Notes: generated from the letters alone by a model not told the origin. A stretch of 64,000 nt of DNA from Clitoria ternatea (GCA_037962975.1 CM075675.1:47042501-47106500); one strand, 5' to 3'. Positions 1 through 12,408 are shown, counted from the stretch's first letter. Translations and numbers: made by a program.

Positions 1-1492
1 AAATTTAAAAATATCTTGAACATGTTTGATCAATTTTGACCATAAAATGATTTAGTTGATCAAATTTAATTTTTGTAACCCAGTACGCATATGGGCTTTC
101 TATTCACCTGCTTCTTACAACTGTTGACTGTTTCATTCTTGTGCCGTGTCACTCACTTTCGGCATCATAGATAGGAACTGATCTTATTCTGCTAGTTATG
201 CACTCCTCTGCTGGGTTGGGGTAAGAGGGGGGAGTCTTTATATTTAATGTAAATGGCCGTGATATTCACTTTCTCTTTGAGAGGGCAATATTCTCACGCA
301 GGGTTGCGCACTTGAATTGGCCTATATGCTTCTCTTCGCAAAGTATTAGACTTTTATTTTATTTTATACAAGTACAAGAAAAGGAAACAAAAGATATAGG
401 AGGCTCATCCCAAACACGAAATGCTTCTAGATCTAACTGTTCACATATTTTCAACTGCCATTTTTTCTGTCAACATTTAAACACGAATTGGACAAGCCAT
501 GGTTTCCATTCAGTTTTAGTTTATGCTTTTGTTTGTCAACTAACTGACTATCCAGTATCCACTGATATGTAATCACACATTTTTCGTGACAAGTTTGTGC
601 TAATCCATCGAGGATTGCTGATCATGGATCCTGGTCCAGACTGGTTTTCCCACCTCTTCACTCTTGCTACGCAGCTACATTCTACCCCTTAAACCCAGTA
701 TATGATATTCTAATTTTCAGCGACTAAAATTTAACTGAAGCGGTGAACTCTGCAATACCCCAACACTCGAAAGATGTTAACCATTATAGATCTCTCGGTA
801 AAAAGTTCAGTATGAAGTATGAAAAGAACTAGCTTAACAATTGAAAAGGGGAGAAAAATGATTACTCCAGCTTTACACTTGAAAAGGGAGAAAAATGGTT
901 CCACCAGATTAACACTTTAAAATAGAAGGGAAAAGCTTCCACGAGTCGTTATTTGAACTTTTTCCCTAAGCTTCATCTCGACCAGTTCACGTTATAAATA
1001 TCACCAAATATAATGTATTCTGTATTATATGCACAGACAGAGAGGTCTATCTTCTGTTGCATTCCCAACTTCTAGCCATTCACAGATACTCAATTTTTTT
1101 TCACAGATTTATGAACAACCAAAAGCATATACTACATCTTCTAAGAAAGAAGAGTACAACAAACTTGTACAACTTAATTTCAACAAAGAAATTGTAACAA
1201 AAGAATAAATAAAGTTAAACACTATTCCAAGCATAGCAATGAACAAAAAATGATAACAGAATATACACAATTTGAATTCAAGCACAACACACGTCTAGCC
1301 TGTTATTTAGAAACATGTGAAAAAATAAAGTCTTGACCGGCACAAGATTCACCTCAGGGTTCAACTCAACCCACAACAAGACTCAAACAGAACTTAGGAA
1401 GTTCCATCTATATCCTCCTATACCAAGTAATGAAAAAACTCATACCATATCATAACAGTTTTTAGATTGCAAATGTGAACAACCCCATTCCA
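1..1492. other. Host intergenic DNA and probable 3' flank of the 1493-2593 gene
   Basis: No convincing coding region on either strand. The only open stretch, 312-572 on the plus strand, is 86 codons of low-complexity translation with no recognisable domain. A short imperfect duplication of a GAAAAGGGAGAAAAATG-type string occurs near 840-900. The part nearest the gene (about 1100-1490) is probably its 3' untranslated region and downstream sequence, but I could not fix a polyadenylation site. I see no transposon ends here. Confidence 0.5.
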
Positions 1493-2593
1493 TTACCCTT
1501 CTTCTTCCTCAGCAAAATCTAGAACCTGAGAAACATCCCTCTCATCAGGGCAAAAATAAGACTTCTTCCCTACCAATTCAGCAACTCTTTTCGCAGCACC
1601 TGAATCCCTAGGACTCTCATTCACACACTTTAAAGTTTTAATCTTGGGAAGAAAAACCACACCACTCACACCTTGTTCTTGTTCTTCTTCACTACTCTTG
1701 TTCGGAATCTCCCACCTCTTCTTCACCCTAACCTCACTTCCTCCTCCATTCTCAGGCAAAGATCTCTTCTTCACATCACCACACTGGCTGCTATTATACC
1801 TACTCGCCACAACCCTCCCCTGTTTCAACCCTTTCTTGTAACTCACATTCACCGATTTTTCCCTTTCACTGAATAACAATTTCTTCGGCTCAATCACCAA
1901 CGCTTCTTCTTTCTTCTTCGCCCCCTTTCTTGATCCCAACGTCGCGCTTGAGTTCACTCTACCAGCATAGGTTTTCCCCCTTTCCTCTTCGGTGATCTCC
2001 GGAAGCTTCCAGAAGCACGATTTCCGGCGACTCTGCGCCGCCGGCGTCACCGCGATCTCCGCCTTCCCGGGTGGGACCCACCCCGCGATCTCCGCGGGTC
2101 CTAAACTCACTCCTCTCCGCTTCGGTTTCGGTGTCTCTTCCGCCGGCTTCTTCAAAACGACGCCGTTCTGCTTCGGTTCCATGAACTTCGCCGGCACGAC
2201 TCTTCCCACGCGCTTCTCCACCAACGCGCTTCGCTTCGCTTTCTCGAGGCGAAGCGCGTCAAGGCGCGTGGTTAAGCGCTTGATCTCAGTCTCGATCTCT
2301 TGGATTTCGTCGTCGATGTTTTTCTTTCTGTCATCGGCGAAACTGCTAAAAGCCTTGACCTTGTTGGTGCTGTGGCTCTTGAATTTGGGTTTGTAGGGTT
2401 TTGGGGAGGAATTGAGTGCGGTGGGGCTGAGGTTTTCTTTGGTGCAGTCTGAAGAAGACCAAGAAGTCTTCATAGGGAAGTAATCGTCGTTGTCGTTGTC
2501 GTCGTCGTCGAATGCAGCGTTGTTCCACACTTGAAGCTGTGTGTTGCTGTTGTGGTTGGGTTCTGAGTAGTGAAGAATTTTGTTGGTGTTCAT
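1493..2593 (-). CDS. Plant protein of unknown function with coiled coil and KEN box (366 aa)
   Basis: Single uninterrupted ORF, the only host gene I can support. Features in order: an acidic Asp/Asn run at residues 28-37; a KEN tripeptide (52-54) in the context TKENLSP, matching the APC/C KEN-box degron; a predicted coiled coil at about 92-122 (heptad-like DDEIQEIETEIKRL); an RSAL (121-124) that could be a weak D-box; a central basic and Pro-rich region; a conserved-looking segment RRKSCFWKLPEI at 189-200; and an acidic Glu-rich tail (359-366). There is no signal peptide or membrane segment, so it is probably nuclear or cytoskeletal. The first in-frame ATG (2591-2593) is used. Third-position GC is high around 2000-2280, unlike the AT-rich flanks, as expected for a real gene. 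I do not recognise the family. The MSA promoter box at 2721-2731 and the KEN box together suggest a protein made at G2/M and destroyed at mitotic exit; that is inference. Confidence 0.8.
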   Translation of the reverse strand: MNTNKILHYSEPNHNSNTQLQVWNNAAFDDDDNDNDDYFPMKTSWSSSDCTKENLSPTALNSSPKPYKPKFKSHSTNKVKAFSSFADDRKKNIDDEIQEIETEIKRLTTRLDALRLEKAKRSALVEKRVGRVVPAKFMEPKQNGVVLKKPAEETPKPKRRGVSLGPAEIAGWVPPGKAEIAVTPAAQSRRKSCFWKLPEITEEERGKTYAGRVNSSATLGSRKGAKKKEEALVIEPKKLLFSEREKSVNVSYKKGLKQGRVVASRYNSSQCGDVKKRSLPENGGGSEVRVKKRWEIPNKSSEEEQEQGVSGVVFLPKIKTLKCVNESPRDSGAAKRVAELVGKKSYFCPDERDVSQVLDFAEEEEG

Positions 2594-2720
2594 GTTTGTA
2601 GGGTTTTTGAGGAACAGGTGAAAAGGTTTTGGAATCTGATTCTTGTGGTGATTTTTTGCTTTGCTTTAGTGTTTTGTTGGTGAGGGAGAATGAGGAAATT
2701 ATTTGTATTTTGAGAAAATG

Positions 2721-2731
2721 TGACCGTTGGG
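2721..2731 (-). promoter_or_regulatory. MSA element (R1R2R3-MYB site) upstream of the 366-aa gene
   Basis: Read on the minus strand the bases are CCCAACGGTCA, a full match to the M-phase-specific activator consensus YCYAACGGYYA. It lies 128-138 bp upstream of the start codon and in the same orientation. A second site at 2805-2815 (TCCAACGGCGA) matches 10 of 11. Paired MSA boxes are the known signature of plant G2/M genes such as B-type cyclins. Confidence 0.6.
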
Positions 2732-2831
2732 AGAGAAATGTGGGAAGGAAGGAAGAAGGAAATCAAATTAGACGTTGGTGAGGGGAAGAGGATGCGCTCC
2801 ATCTTCGCCGTTGGATTAGAAACGGCTCCTC

Positions 2832-3310
2832 ATAGACGCTCCGATATGATTAAAATAACTTTCTTTTTCTTTTCTTTTTTTACAATTTTCAACACGTAAG
2901 TAAATAATCAAATTGACACTCATATGATAGTCAAATCATTATTTAAAAGGGTTATTTGGTCACCATCAATTTTACTGATTAATAATTTATGAGCAGTGCG
3001 ATACACATGAATTTTTGAAAGTTCAAAAGTTTTAAAAAATATTATTAGAAGATCTTCAAGGAAAAAGGTTATAGTGAAAGTATTTCTATTACATTTGAAA
3101 AACGGTAATACCACATTAATTATATGATTATACTTTAATACTTTAAGATTTTCTGAATAATTAATTATCCTAACAAATGTAGAAAAATCTCTCGATAAAG
3201 TGTTAATAAATGTCAAAGTCATAAGGAAAAAAAAGAAGAAGAATCATATGAAAAAATTGAAAATAAATATATTCAAGTAAGTATATTTACGAGTCTTTTA
3301 TTTTAGGTGT
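2832..3310. other. AT-rich host intergenic DNA
   Basis: No gene. Short minus-strand ORFs here (for example 2920-3222) translate to Lys/Asn/Ile/Phe-rich sequence typical of AT-rich non-coding DNA. The stretch ends at the CTCTA target duplication of element A. Joined in silico to 58906 onward it reads through without a gap. Confidence 0.5.
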
Positions 3311-3566
3311 CTCTATATAACGTCTTGCCTAATTATTAGATACTAACTACCCAATTAAAGTTAATTAAACACATGATGCAATTAAAAAAAATATTGAAGG
3401 TGAAGGGAAATTTATATAGAAAGAGGTTAAGAGATGTGTTTTCAATTTGTTAAACTTTAATAATGCCATTAGATAAAGGTAACCATATCTTTGCAGTTCA
3501 TGGGACTCAAAAGCAATCAAGCAAAATGGTTAAATGAAGCAAAAGAAGAAAATGGGATCAGGGCCA

Positions 3567-3709
3567 CTCGCTTGAGCGAGGCCCCCCACTCGCTTGAGCG
3601 AGTTCCCTAACCACACCTGGCCGAGCCACCGGACGCGCTTGAGCGAGGAAATCCATATGTATCAGGTCCCTATTTCGCTTGAGCGAGCAGAGCTCACTTG
3701 AGCGACAAC
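3567..3709. repeat. CGCTTGAGCG inverted-repeat array of element A LTR, part 1
   Basis: Several copies of CTCGCTTGAGCGAG (6-bp complementary arms, 2-bp centre) spaced tens of bases apart. It is cut at 3709 by the insertion of solo LTR B and continues at 7704. Confidence 0.75.
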
Positions 3710-6700
3710 TGAGACGCCCCCAAAATAGGGGTAAATTTTTCACGTTTTTATAAATCATAATTCAAAGGAAAGGAAATAAGTGATGAAGCTGATGACACAA
3801 CACCTGGATCTATGATAGACCACTCCCATATATGAAGATATGAGAGGGTACTTAAAAATATGGTTTAATAATAATTGTTCAACTAAAAACAGCGGAAGAA
3901 TTAATTAAAGTAGTTGTTGCGAAAATAAAATTTAAGAAGAGGACCTCATGAAGTTCCATGAGCCATAAAGAGTTCAGGATCCCATTAGAAATAATGTATT
4001 AATGCCATTTATTAAATGGGAAATGTAAATAATTGAAAATAAAAGGAAATGGGCATCAGGGTGATACTCGCTCAAGCGAGAACCCCTCCGCTTGAGCGAG
4101 ACAGCGTAATAACGCTTGGGCGAGTGGAGAAAGAGCTGAGCGAAAGAGAGTATAAGCATCAGGGGTCGATCTCGCTTGAACGAGCTTTGCCTCGCTTGAG
4201 CGAGATGCGAAAGGAACCCCTAAGCGAGCCAGCGAGACGCTCGAGAGAAGGAAGGGGAAATACATCAGGTACCAATCTCGCTTGAGCAAGATTGTTCCAG
4301 AAGCGTTGGTAACTCTCTGGTCGATTTTCGCTTGGACGAGACACCCCTCACCTAGGCGAAAATCGTCCAGTATCAAATTTGTGCCCTCCTCGCTTGAGCG
4401 ACCTACCAACCGCCTGAGCGAAAATCGTCCAGAGGCTAACCTATGATTCTGTGACAATTTCGCTTGGGCGACACATACCCCCGCTCGGGCGAAAACGAGC
4501 CAGAGGCCAAAACTCTGATCCACAACAATCTCGCTTGGGCGAGATGGCCATTCGCCTGAGCGAATTCGGGCCAGAAGCGAATCCCCTGTTTTACAACAAT
4601 CTCGCTCGAGCGAGATTCTCACTCGCTTGAGCGAGTTCTGCAGAACTTAGGTAGAAAACGTGAAAATTTCAAACCTGACACACAACCTACCATACCAAAA
4701 CTCAATCTACTGCAATTTATTTAATTCCTACATGATTTACACATTATAGGACACCTTTGGAACTTGCCTCATTCACCATTAACTAGTAAAATCCATTCTA
4801 ATTCATGAAATTATAAGGAATCCAACACACCAATTCATATAATCAACAAAACCCAAATCTTTGCATAAATTTTCATTCTTTCGTAAAATTGGGCAACATT
4901 TAACATGCTTTATAAAGTGGTAGAAATACACATGCACACATTCACACATCCATTCATTAAGTTCAACATCATCAAGCATCACAATTTTGTTCTTTATATC
5001 ATTTAGGTCACGAATGAAAATTGGCCTTACACACACAACCAATTTTCTCCCATGACCTCCAAAATCATCAACTATCACAAACTTGAGTACATAAACACCA
5101 TATACTCCACAAAATGATTTTTATGCCGGCCAAGGCTCACACATTCCCATTCCATATTTACCTCCTTCAAACTCGGCCTCCAAAATGGTAGGATTTAAGT
5201 CATACCTACATCAACTTTAAAAATAGCAACGAGGAGGTGAGTAACATAGTCCAAATGAATTAAAGTCATACATTATGATGAAATACATGTATTCTTGTTC
5301 ATATAACATATCTTACACAACATTACACATCATTTATAAGCATATCTCACAAAATCAAGTACACATCTACAATTTCATTCATTTGGTTCACCACATACAA
5401 ACATAGGGTTAGCATTCACTCTCTTCCCTTTCAATTCTCATCCATCCCTCGCCACTATGGGCTTTCAACTAGGCATATCTTCAGCTATATGCAAATGCTC
5501 TTAAAGCTAATGCATATGCATAAGAGTTTCTCATCAAACAATGCGGATCCGACTGTGGGAAATACAACATTAATTCAATTGTGGGACAAGCATAGGTGTG
5601 CTACTATGCCCCTACTGCAGTAGAAAAAATTGTGTACACATATATCTCAATTTATGCATGTTTACATCCTCATAATTTTTACTGGTACCAAACCGCTATC
5701 GCCCATCTGTAGCACTAGTCACCCCGTGACTTGCGGATCAACATCATGGCCTCAAATACCACAAGTGCTAGGGGCCCCTCCCGAACACACATCGAGAGAG
5801 CCGTGTCCCGTCAGACATCGAGGTAACTCACTCACCATAGAGCCGCCCGCCTACTGGGCCTGCCACATAGGGTGCCTCATCACCAAACTATGGACAGCTT
5901 TGTGACTCATACACCGAGTCACAGGGGAAAAACCATAATACGCTCGTGCACTGAGCCGCCCTCCCACTGGGCCCGCCTAGTGGAACCCCCTAGTATTCCA
6001 CATAGACAGCTATGATATGCCATGGATGTAATGCAAATGTAAATCAAATGCATCCTCACACTATGCATCCTAGATGCCACTCCACATACACTCATTCACC
6101 ACCACTTAGTGGATTTTAATATTTTCATCATCCTCAATCATCACCAATTCTCTTTACATTTCATACACATTAAGAGTTAGTGGCATACACATTCATCAAT
6201 TCAAACATACATCTTCGGGATATTTTTCCTCATGGATTTCAATTCATACATAGTTTTAAACCACCATCATATCTCATTATCATAATCTCATTACAACATC
6301 ATATCCATTATCCCAAACACATGCCACACAACAGTAATCATTCTAAATGCATTCAAATCATAACATCATCACATCATCCATTCAAACAATCATCAACATA
6401 ATCACATATATATATTTTCACATCATCAATGGATGAAATCATGCATTTAGAGTAGTTACCCCCTCCTACCTCAAGTGAAGTAGTGATCAATACGGTTTGA
6501 CGTTTCCGCCTCGTCGATGGGGTCACTTCCTACACCACAATACATTACACAATCAATTTTCTATTTACCCATTAAGACTCAAATACTTATATATTTCAAT
6601 AACTTGATGTTTATATTATTTTAACTCTCAAACCTCTTTTATTTCATTTTCATCCACCATAACTACCATGGGTTAGGTGCCACCATATATTGTTATGCAC

Positions 6701-7698
6701 TCTAGAACCAAACCCCTTTGATGGGTTTCTCCATCAATGACTTCCACCAACCAAATACCATCACCAATGCTCCTTATTCATCATAACCCACATTTATTGT
6801 CAACAATAAATGCTCATCTACCTCCATTATACATTTCCCCCAAATTTATGAAGCTAGGGTTTCATAAAATTCCAACAACCATCATAAATACTCTTCTCCT
6901 TCCAACCATAAATGCATCCACCTTCATTACTTCCCAAAGAAATCTTACTCTCATAAAAACCCACCTTAAAACTCATGCATTAAATGCTCTCTATATACTT
7001 CTATGTTCATGCATGACTCTCCCAAGTCACAACACTACATAATACCAACATCAATCCATCCAAAAATGGTGAAAAGAGCTTACCTTACACCCAAAATGAA
7101 AATGGGCTTCCAAGAAGAGGAGGATGGCTGCGAAAATGAGGAAAGAAAAGGAAAAAGGATTTAGCTTCAATAATCTCCTTCCTAGTTCCTTGAAGACAAA
7201 AATGAGAGGGGAAGTTCACCACTTAAGCTAGGGCTTAGAAAGAAGAGGAGGGAATGAAGAAGATGATGATGAAGAGGAGAAGAAGTGAAGTGCATATTCC
7301 CAACAACTTCAGCAATCACACGTGAATAGGAAAGGAAAAATTGGGGTTTTCAATTTATTTTAAATCCCATTTATTAAAACTCCATCGTTTTATAACTAAC
7401 AGGTTCTCAGTTCGGGCTCAATACTTCATCTGAAAATTATTTCGAATACACATTCGGACTCCCAATATCATTCTCAATAGCCCTGACTAATATCATCTCA
7501 TTCCGAGATACTTGGTCTGACACCCGTACCTCAACCGGGCTCGTTTTCAGCTTAACCGGTTTCCATAAACCACCAGAAATTCCCAAAATGCTCAATTTAA
7601 TTATTCTCAATAATTTGGGAGGTTAAGTAATTCACACACAAATTCTTAATATTTATTCTGTTAATTAATTCACTCATTTTAAAATTTGGGATGCTACA
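3710..7698 (-). mobile_element. Element B: solo LTR of a Tekay-like Ty3 retrotransposon (3989 bp)
   Basis: On the minus strand it begins TGTAGCATCCC (7698) and ends GGCGTCTCA (3710), with TG...CA ends and an exact 5-bp duplication ACAAC (3705-3709 and 7699-7703). No internal region, gag or pol is present, so it is a solo LTR left by recombination between two LTRs. Its plan matches the other Tekay-like LTRs here: a GA-rich block (about 7090-7290; CT-rich on the transcribed strand), a splice-donor-like GTAAG near 7083, and an array of CGCTTGAGCG units close to the LTR 3' end. ORFs such as 4056-4622 are products of the array, not genes. Confidence 0.8.
4067..4635. repeat. About 70-bp tandem units with paired CGCTTGAGCG motifs (in solo LTR B)
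   Basis: About 16 copies of an imperfect inverted repeat (CTCGCTTGAGCGAG and variants such as CGCTTGGGCGAC or CGCTCGAGCGAG). The best-ordered units start near 4329, 4391, 4461, 4532 and 4603, a period of 62-71 bp. Each unit carries two motifs about 10 bp apart followed by a CCAGAGGC-like spacer. The same layout occurs in element A at 7704-8056. Confidence 0.8.
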
Positions 7699-7703
7699 AC
7701 AAC

Positions 7704-8056
7704 GCTCCAGAATCACCCCAACATCACTCGCTTAAGCGAGAGGCCCAAGCAAGCCAAGTCGCTTAAGCGAAAACACTCTAGAACCTAACCCCTGCTCGCT
7801 CGCTTGAGCGAGTCACGCTTGCTTGAGCGAAATCGACACAGAATCAATTTGCCTGGCCCTCGCTCGAGCGAGGCTAAGCCTGCTTGAGCGAGATTCATCC
7901 AGTAAACAAACCCTCTTGATGCATGCATGTCTCGCTTGAGCGAGAATCATCCCCGCTTGAGCAAGATTAGGCCAGAGGCCACACTACTGATACTAAGGAC
8001 TCTCGCTTGAGCGAGAATACATCTCGCTTGAGCGAGAATACATCTCGCTTGAGCGA
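7704..8056. repeat. CGCTTGAGCG inverted-repeat array of element A LTR, part 2
   Basis: Continuation of the array cut by B. Five units of about 60-72 bp, each with two TCGCTTGAGCGA-type motifs, ending with three closely packed copies at about 8002-8056. Spacer text (CCAGAGGCC, ACTGATAC) resembles that in B although the two LTRs belong to different subfamilies. Confidence 0.75.
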
Positions 8057-9832
8057 ATTATGCAGTACATACATGGAAACTTAAAATTTTCACACAATCT
8101 AGAATGCTTAAACCTTTATATGCATTATTTGGCCTAAATTATCCATCCACACACATTCAAACATACATTTGAGATCGATTCCAACTAAATATACACATCG
8201 ATCCTAATTCTAATTCAATAGATGCATCACAATCAAGCTTATCACTTCACATGCTTCTTACACAAAACCAAAAATTCATGAGATCCATCATTCCTTTGTT
8301 CAATCATCTAGACACTAACAATTCACCCATAAATTGCTTCATAATCATCAAGACAATAAATAATCCATACACAGCTTGTATCATTCATGATTCACAATAT
8401 AAACAAGACCTGCCCATGGCAATTTATCATCTACACATAATATTGGCTCCATGCCAATATGCATCAAATTTATGAAATTCAACATTGCCATCACCACCTT
8501 ACTACCTCATCAACATGAGTTCATATCCTCATCAATCAACATACAGATTCTAACTCATCATCTATCACAATCATTCATAACTCAGGTTGTCAATATTCCT
8601 ACCACATCATAACCACATTGACCATATGCTAGGTTAATCCAACACACATATGAAACATGCTATGACATTACATACATGAAACACATTACATATTAAACAC
8701 ATCATTTATTTCATAATTTTCTTCGCTCCTTGGAATCAGTTCTCCGCTTGGCGCACCTCCGGGGCATCAACGTCCTCCCTGTCACTGGTTACTAAATTAA
8801 AGGAAACCACAACAAGGGTGAGTGTTTGGTAAATCATAATTAATTTAGAATGGTAATTAAATAATAAGGTACATGATTAATTAAATATTATCACTAATAC
8901 TAATTCACTAATTCCACCTTATGCAAATAACTTGACTTTTCTTATCCACCAATTCATATCTACAGCCTCCTAGTTTCATTCAAGTTTCAGTATCCTTAAC
9001 GTACAGTTCACATCATCACATAATACCAACAATTTCATCGAGTATCACAACTGACTCTCACATAATTCAACACCTAGTATCCGAATATTAAAGGATCGAC
9101 CTTCAGCTGGGGGTCCTACTTGACACCTCGTGAACCCTGCTTGGTCCACTGAGTCTTACTTGACTCTCCACCTCAACCACTGGGTCTTACTTGACCATTG
9201 GGTAGCTTAACTGGGCACAAAAACCACAGGAGCCAGAAAAATGAGGGGCTATACATACCGTCGGCCGTCCCACACTACATAATCATGCATATACATCATA
9301 TTCCCATATCACATATCATGTGGCCATCAATAACAGATCATAATAATCAACTGGGGCGACCAACGTGTCGAGCCCACCGACATAATGCCACCATACACAT
9401 TAATTCATCATAACTTAAAATGCTTTACTTTAATAACTACCACAAACTGCCTACAATTCCATATTCATACACACATACACATACAATTATTATTTAGTAA
9501 CTTTTCTCAATGTTTCAAGATTTAGTTAGATGTCCTAAGCTCAACGTACATACCTATTCTATTTAATTACGGCCCAAACACCCCTTTACCTCGATTCCAA
9601 ACTTCAACGATTTGTTCTTGATGTCGGTTGCGTCCTCCAGACACTTGATTCAAGGTTCCACTTCTGAATCTAACACCCGTTTCACCACTCGGTCTTCCGG
9701 CGTTCGTTTCGCTACCTACGAAGGTCAAAATACAAAACACATCAATGTTATACTACTCCCATTGCTCTAAATATCGCTTCCAAGCTCCCATGTGCAGAAG
9801 GAATGGAAAATAGAACCCCTCACCATGCATGG
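8057..9832 (-). repeat. Element A 3' LTR, non-coding body
   Basis: No gene. The segment from about 8376 matches 19210-20122 and 21188-21246, and the segment from about 9298 matches 57869-58375, which identifies it as LTR. Near its end is the perfect palindrome CCATGCATGG (9823-9832), which contains the seed-type RY core CATGCA and is the site of element F's insertion. Short plus-strand ORFs here (8251-8475, 9198-9413) are in the antisense direction of the LTR and show no domain. Confidence 0.75.
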
Positions 9833-10635
9833 TGTAATTAACCATATATTTTTTGATTTTTTATTTATTGTGATAAATATGTCAATAAATGATCTAAAAT
9901 AAGTATCATAGATCTTTGGGAGATATCGATATTGGTTTAATATTGAGAAATTGTGTCATGAAATATTTTCTTTGTGATTCCTAACAATTTGATACATGTT
10001 TATCAAGTTATTTTCTTTTAGTCATCAATTTTGTAAAATGAATATACATATACCCTATATAAATAATTGTTATGTAATGATATACTTAAAATAAAGAAAT
10101 GTGTTAGTAAACCATGAGGAAATAGATATGAACCTTTACTTATTGATTTAGCGTAGTTCCTATGAAAAGAGTTACATAAATCTTAGCTACCCATAACAAA
10201 AAATTTAAGTGAGTATTTTTAAGTCAACGTAGTGATTTGTGATCATTTAAAATTAGGAAACTTATCAAATCTATGTAATGATTGTAGTCAATTATGATGA
10301 AATGTGCAATCACTTAGTTAAGGAATATTTAATCCATTATATAGGATAATAAGAATTGATTACATACTCTGGATTGTCATGAAGCAAAGAAACAAGTACA
10401 ACACGGACTAAGACATATTTATCCTTTTTCACTAGGATAACTTATTATACATGATTACACTAAGGAAAATAAAATAGAACATCTAGTACATCATAGTTAA
10501 AAGACGAGTAACCGTACTTGTTCCTCTGATAATTATTAGAGAATCATAATAATTAGAGCTCTAAGAGTTTTGGCAATACATAAAATACCCAAACTAGAGA
10601 AATCACCATAACGATTATAAGAAGTGAGGCACTTG

Positions 10636-10870
10636 TTACCACAAACTGTAGTCCATCTCGCTTTCGTTCTTCATCACTTCTAGGAAGGTTGGCAATTGAA
10701 TAATATGATAATACTTGAGAAAAAGATTGAAGAAATTAGATAGAAGAGAGAAACTAGGAAACATTGAAGTTGTGGTAGGAAGTGAGAATGAATTTTGGAA
10801 ATTTATAAGCAAGGAAAGGAGAGTGAGCAACTGTCATAAACGGCTAGTCCAACGGCTAGTCCAACGGCTA
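10636..10870 (-). pseudogene. Possible captured host promoter and first exon inside element F
   Basis: Read on the minus strand, two perfect MSA boxes TAGCCGTTGGA (10870-10860 and 10858-10848; reverse complement TCCAACGGCTA) are followed after about 40 bp by a TATA-like TTATAAAT (about 10809-10802). A pyrimidine-rich leader follows, then an ATG opening a short reading frame with the peptide MKNESEMDYSLW, which stops directly at a GTAACA that could be a splice donor. An open frame begins at 10830 but its upstream part looks like leader. This order is that of a gene 5' end, not of a retroelement interior. Coincidence is possible and I do not recognise the peptide. Confidence 0.3.
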
Positions 10871-12179
10871 GTTACTAACGACTAGTTGTCTAGTGATTAA
10901 TTCTTGACAGTCTATTTTCATATGTTGCGAGTAAGAATTTTAATTTATAGATGTTATGGATTATATTAAGTAATGTCTTAATGGATTAAGAAATGTAATT
11001 ATTGAGGTGTTTAGAGTTAACCATCAATTTATGAGAAGCATGGTTGACAAAATTAAGACGGGTAATATTTTTGAGTTGAGGAGAAATTACTTGATAAAAA
11101 AAAAAGAATGTGGCAATATCAAGGAAAGGATACGTAATTGGCAACAAACTAGAAATATATTTTAGAACAGTTCACTTAGTTTAGCCGTGGTAAGATTTAT
11201 TAACAATATCAAATTTCAAGGACGAAATTTCTTTTAGGGGAATAGAGTTGTAACATCCCATTTTCTACTTAAATAGAAAATAGATATTAATATATCTTTA
11301 ATGAGAAATACTTACTATTAGTTAGTTAATTATTATTATTATTATTATGAAATTTTGGTATTTATATTTAATTATTTTGTTTTTAAAAAATAAAATAATA
11401 ATAATAATAATAAAATAAAAATATATATGTCTTTTGAATGAGAATTTTAAAATGACCTAATTAGTAGTCATTGATTAATGAAATTATATTAAGAATTTTG
11501 AATATCTTTATTATTCACAAACTTTATTTTATGTTTTTATATTTATTTTTTACATATTTATGATTTAACTCTTATTAAAATTTTAAAATAAAATTTTAAA
11601 GGAATTAGACTATGGTTCTTTAGAACTTTTTGATCTACATAATATTTATGATTTTCTGAATTTTTTTTTTTGAATTTTTGAAATATTTTAATAAAATAAT
11701 ATATTTTAAATCATTTTAAATTCATATAAAGTTACTTAAAATTAAAAATATTTACAAGAAAGTGAAGTTAAATTATAAGAAAATTTTTTAAAATTCATTT
11801 TAAATAGACTTATTTAGAAATAATCGGTTTGGGAAAAATCTTGATTTTTACCAATCGTAAAAAAATAAAAAAAGGTACCAATAAATTTTTATTAACCGAA
11901 AACTTTAGATTTTTAAAATTTAAACTTTATATTACTTATTATACAATTAGCGAGAACTGATATAATATCGCTAAATTTTGAAAAGGACTTATTTTGAATA
12001 TTTAAAATATACCGAGTGAATGATTACTATTTGGCTTAATAATTCAGCCGACATTTACTATGCAAAATACTGTGCATGAACGAAATTTTCGAACTTACAC
12101 AGTAACCAGAAACAAAAATTCCAAAAATTGCACAGTACTTTTATAATAAAATATTCAAATGCACAGTAAATTTTTCTAC

Positions 12180-12187
12180 TATAAATA
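12180..12187 (+). promoter_or_regulatory. TATA box of element F LTR
   Basis: TATAAATA in the context CTACTATAAATACCGG, about 930 bp into the LTR, where a U3 promoter is expected. Confidence 0.5.
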
Positions 12188-12408
12188 CCGGAGTATTCTG
12201 AAGGAAAATTCACAATTTCAAATTAATTTTCTTAATATAGTAGTGCTAGAGAGATAGTGGTGGTAGTAAGAGAGAGAAATAATTTTTATGGAAGAAAGTT
12301 CTGCCAAAATCATAAGGTAAGAATAATTCTCTTTTATACTTTTTAGGTTTATTTTCATATCATTTTAGAAATCTATTATTATACTAGATGTAATATTATT
12401 TTAAGTTA

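Noticed and set aside
1644..2396. Plus-strand ORFs inside the 366-aa gene
   Set aside because: Antisense shadows of a clear coding frame.
4056..4622. 188-aa minus-strand ORF
   Set aside because: Translation of the CGCTTGAGCG array in solo LTR B; no domain and the open frame is a repeat by-product.
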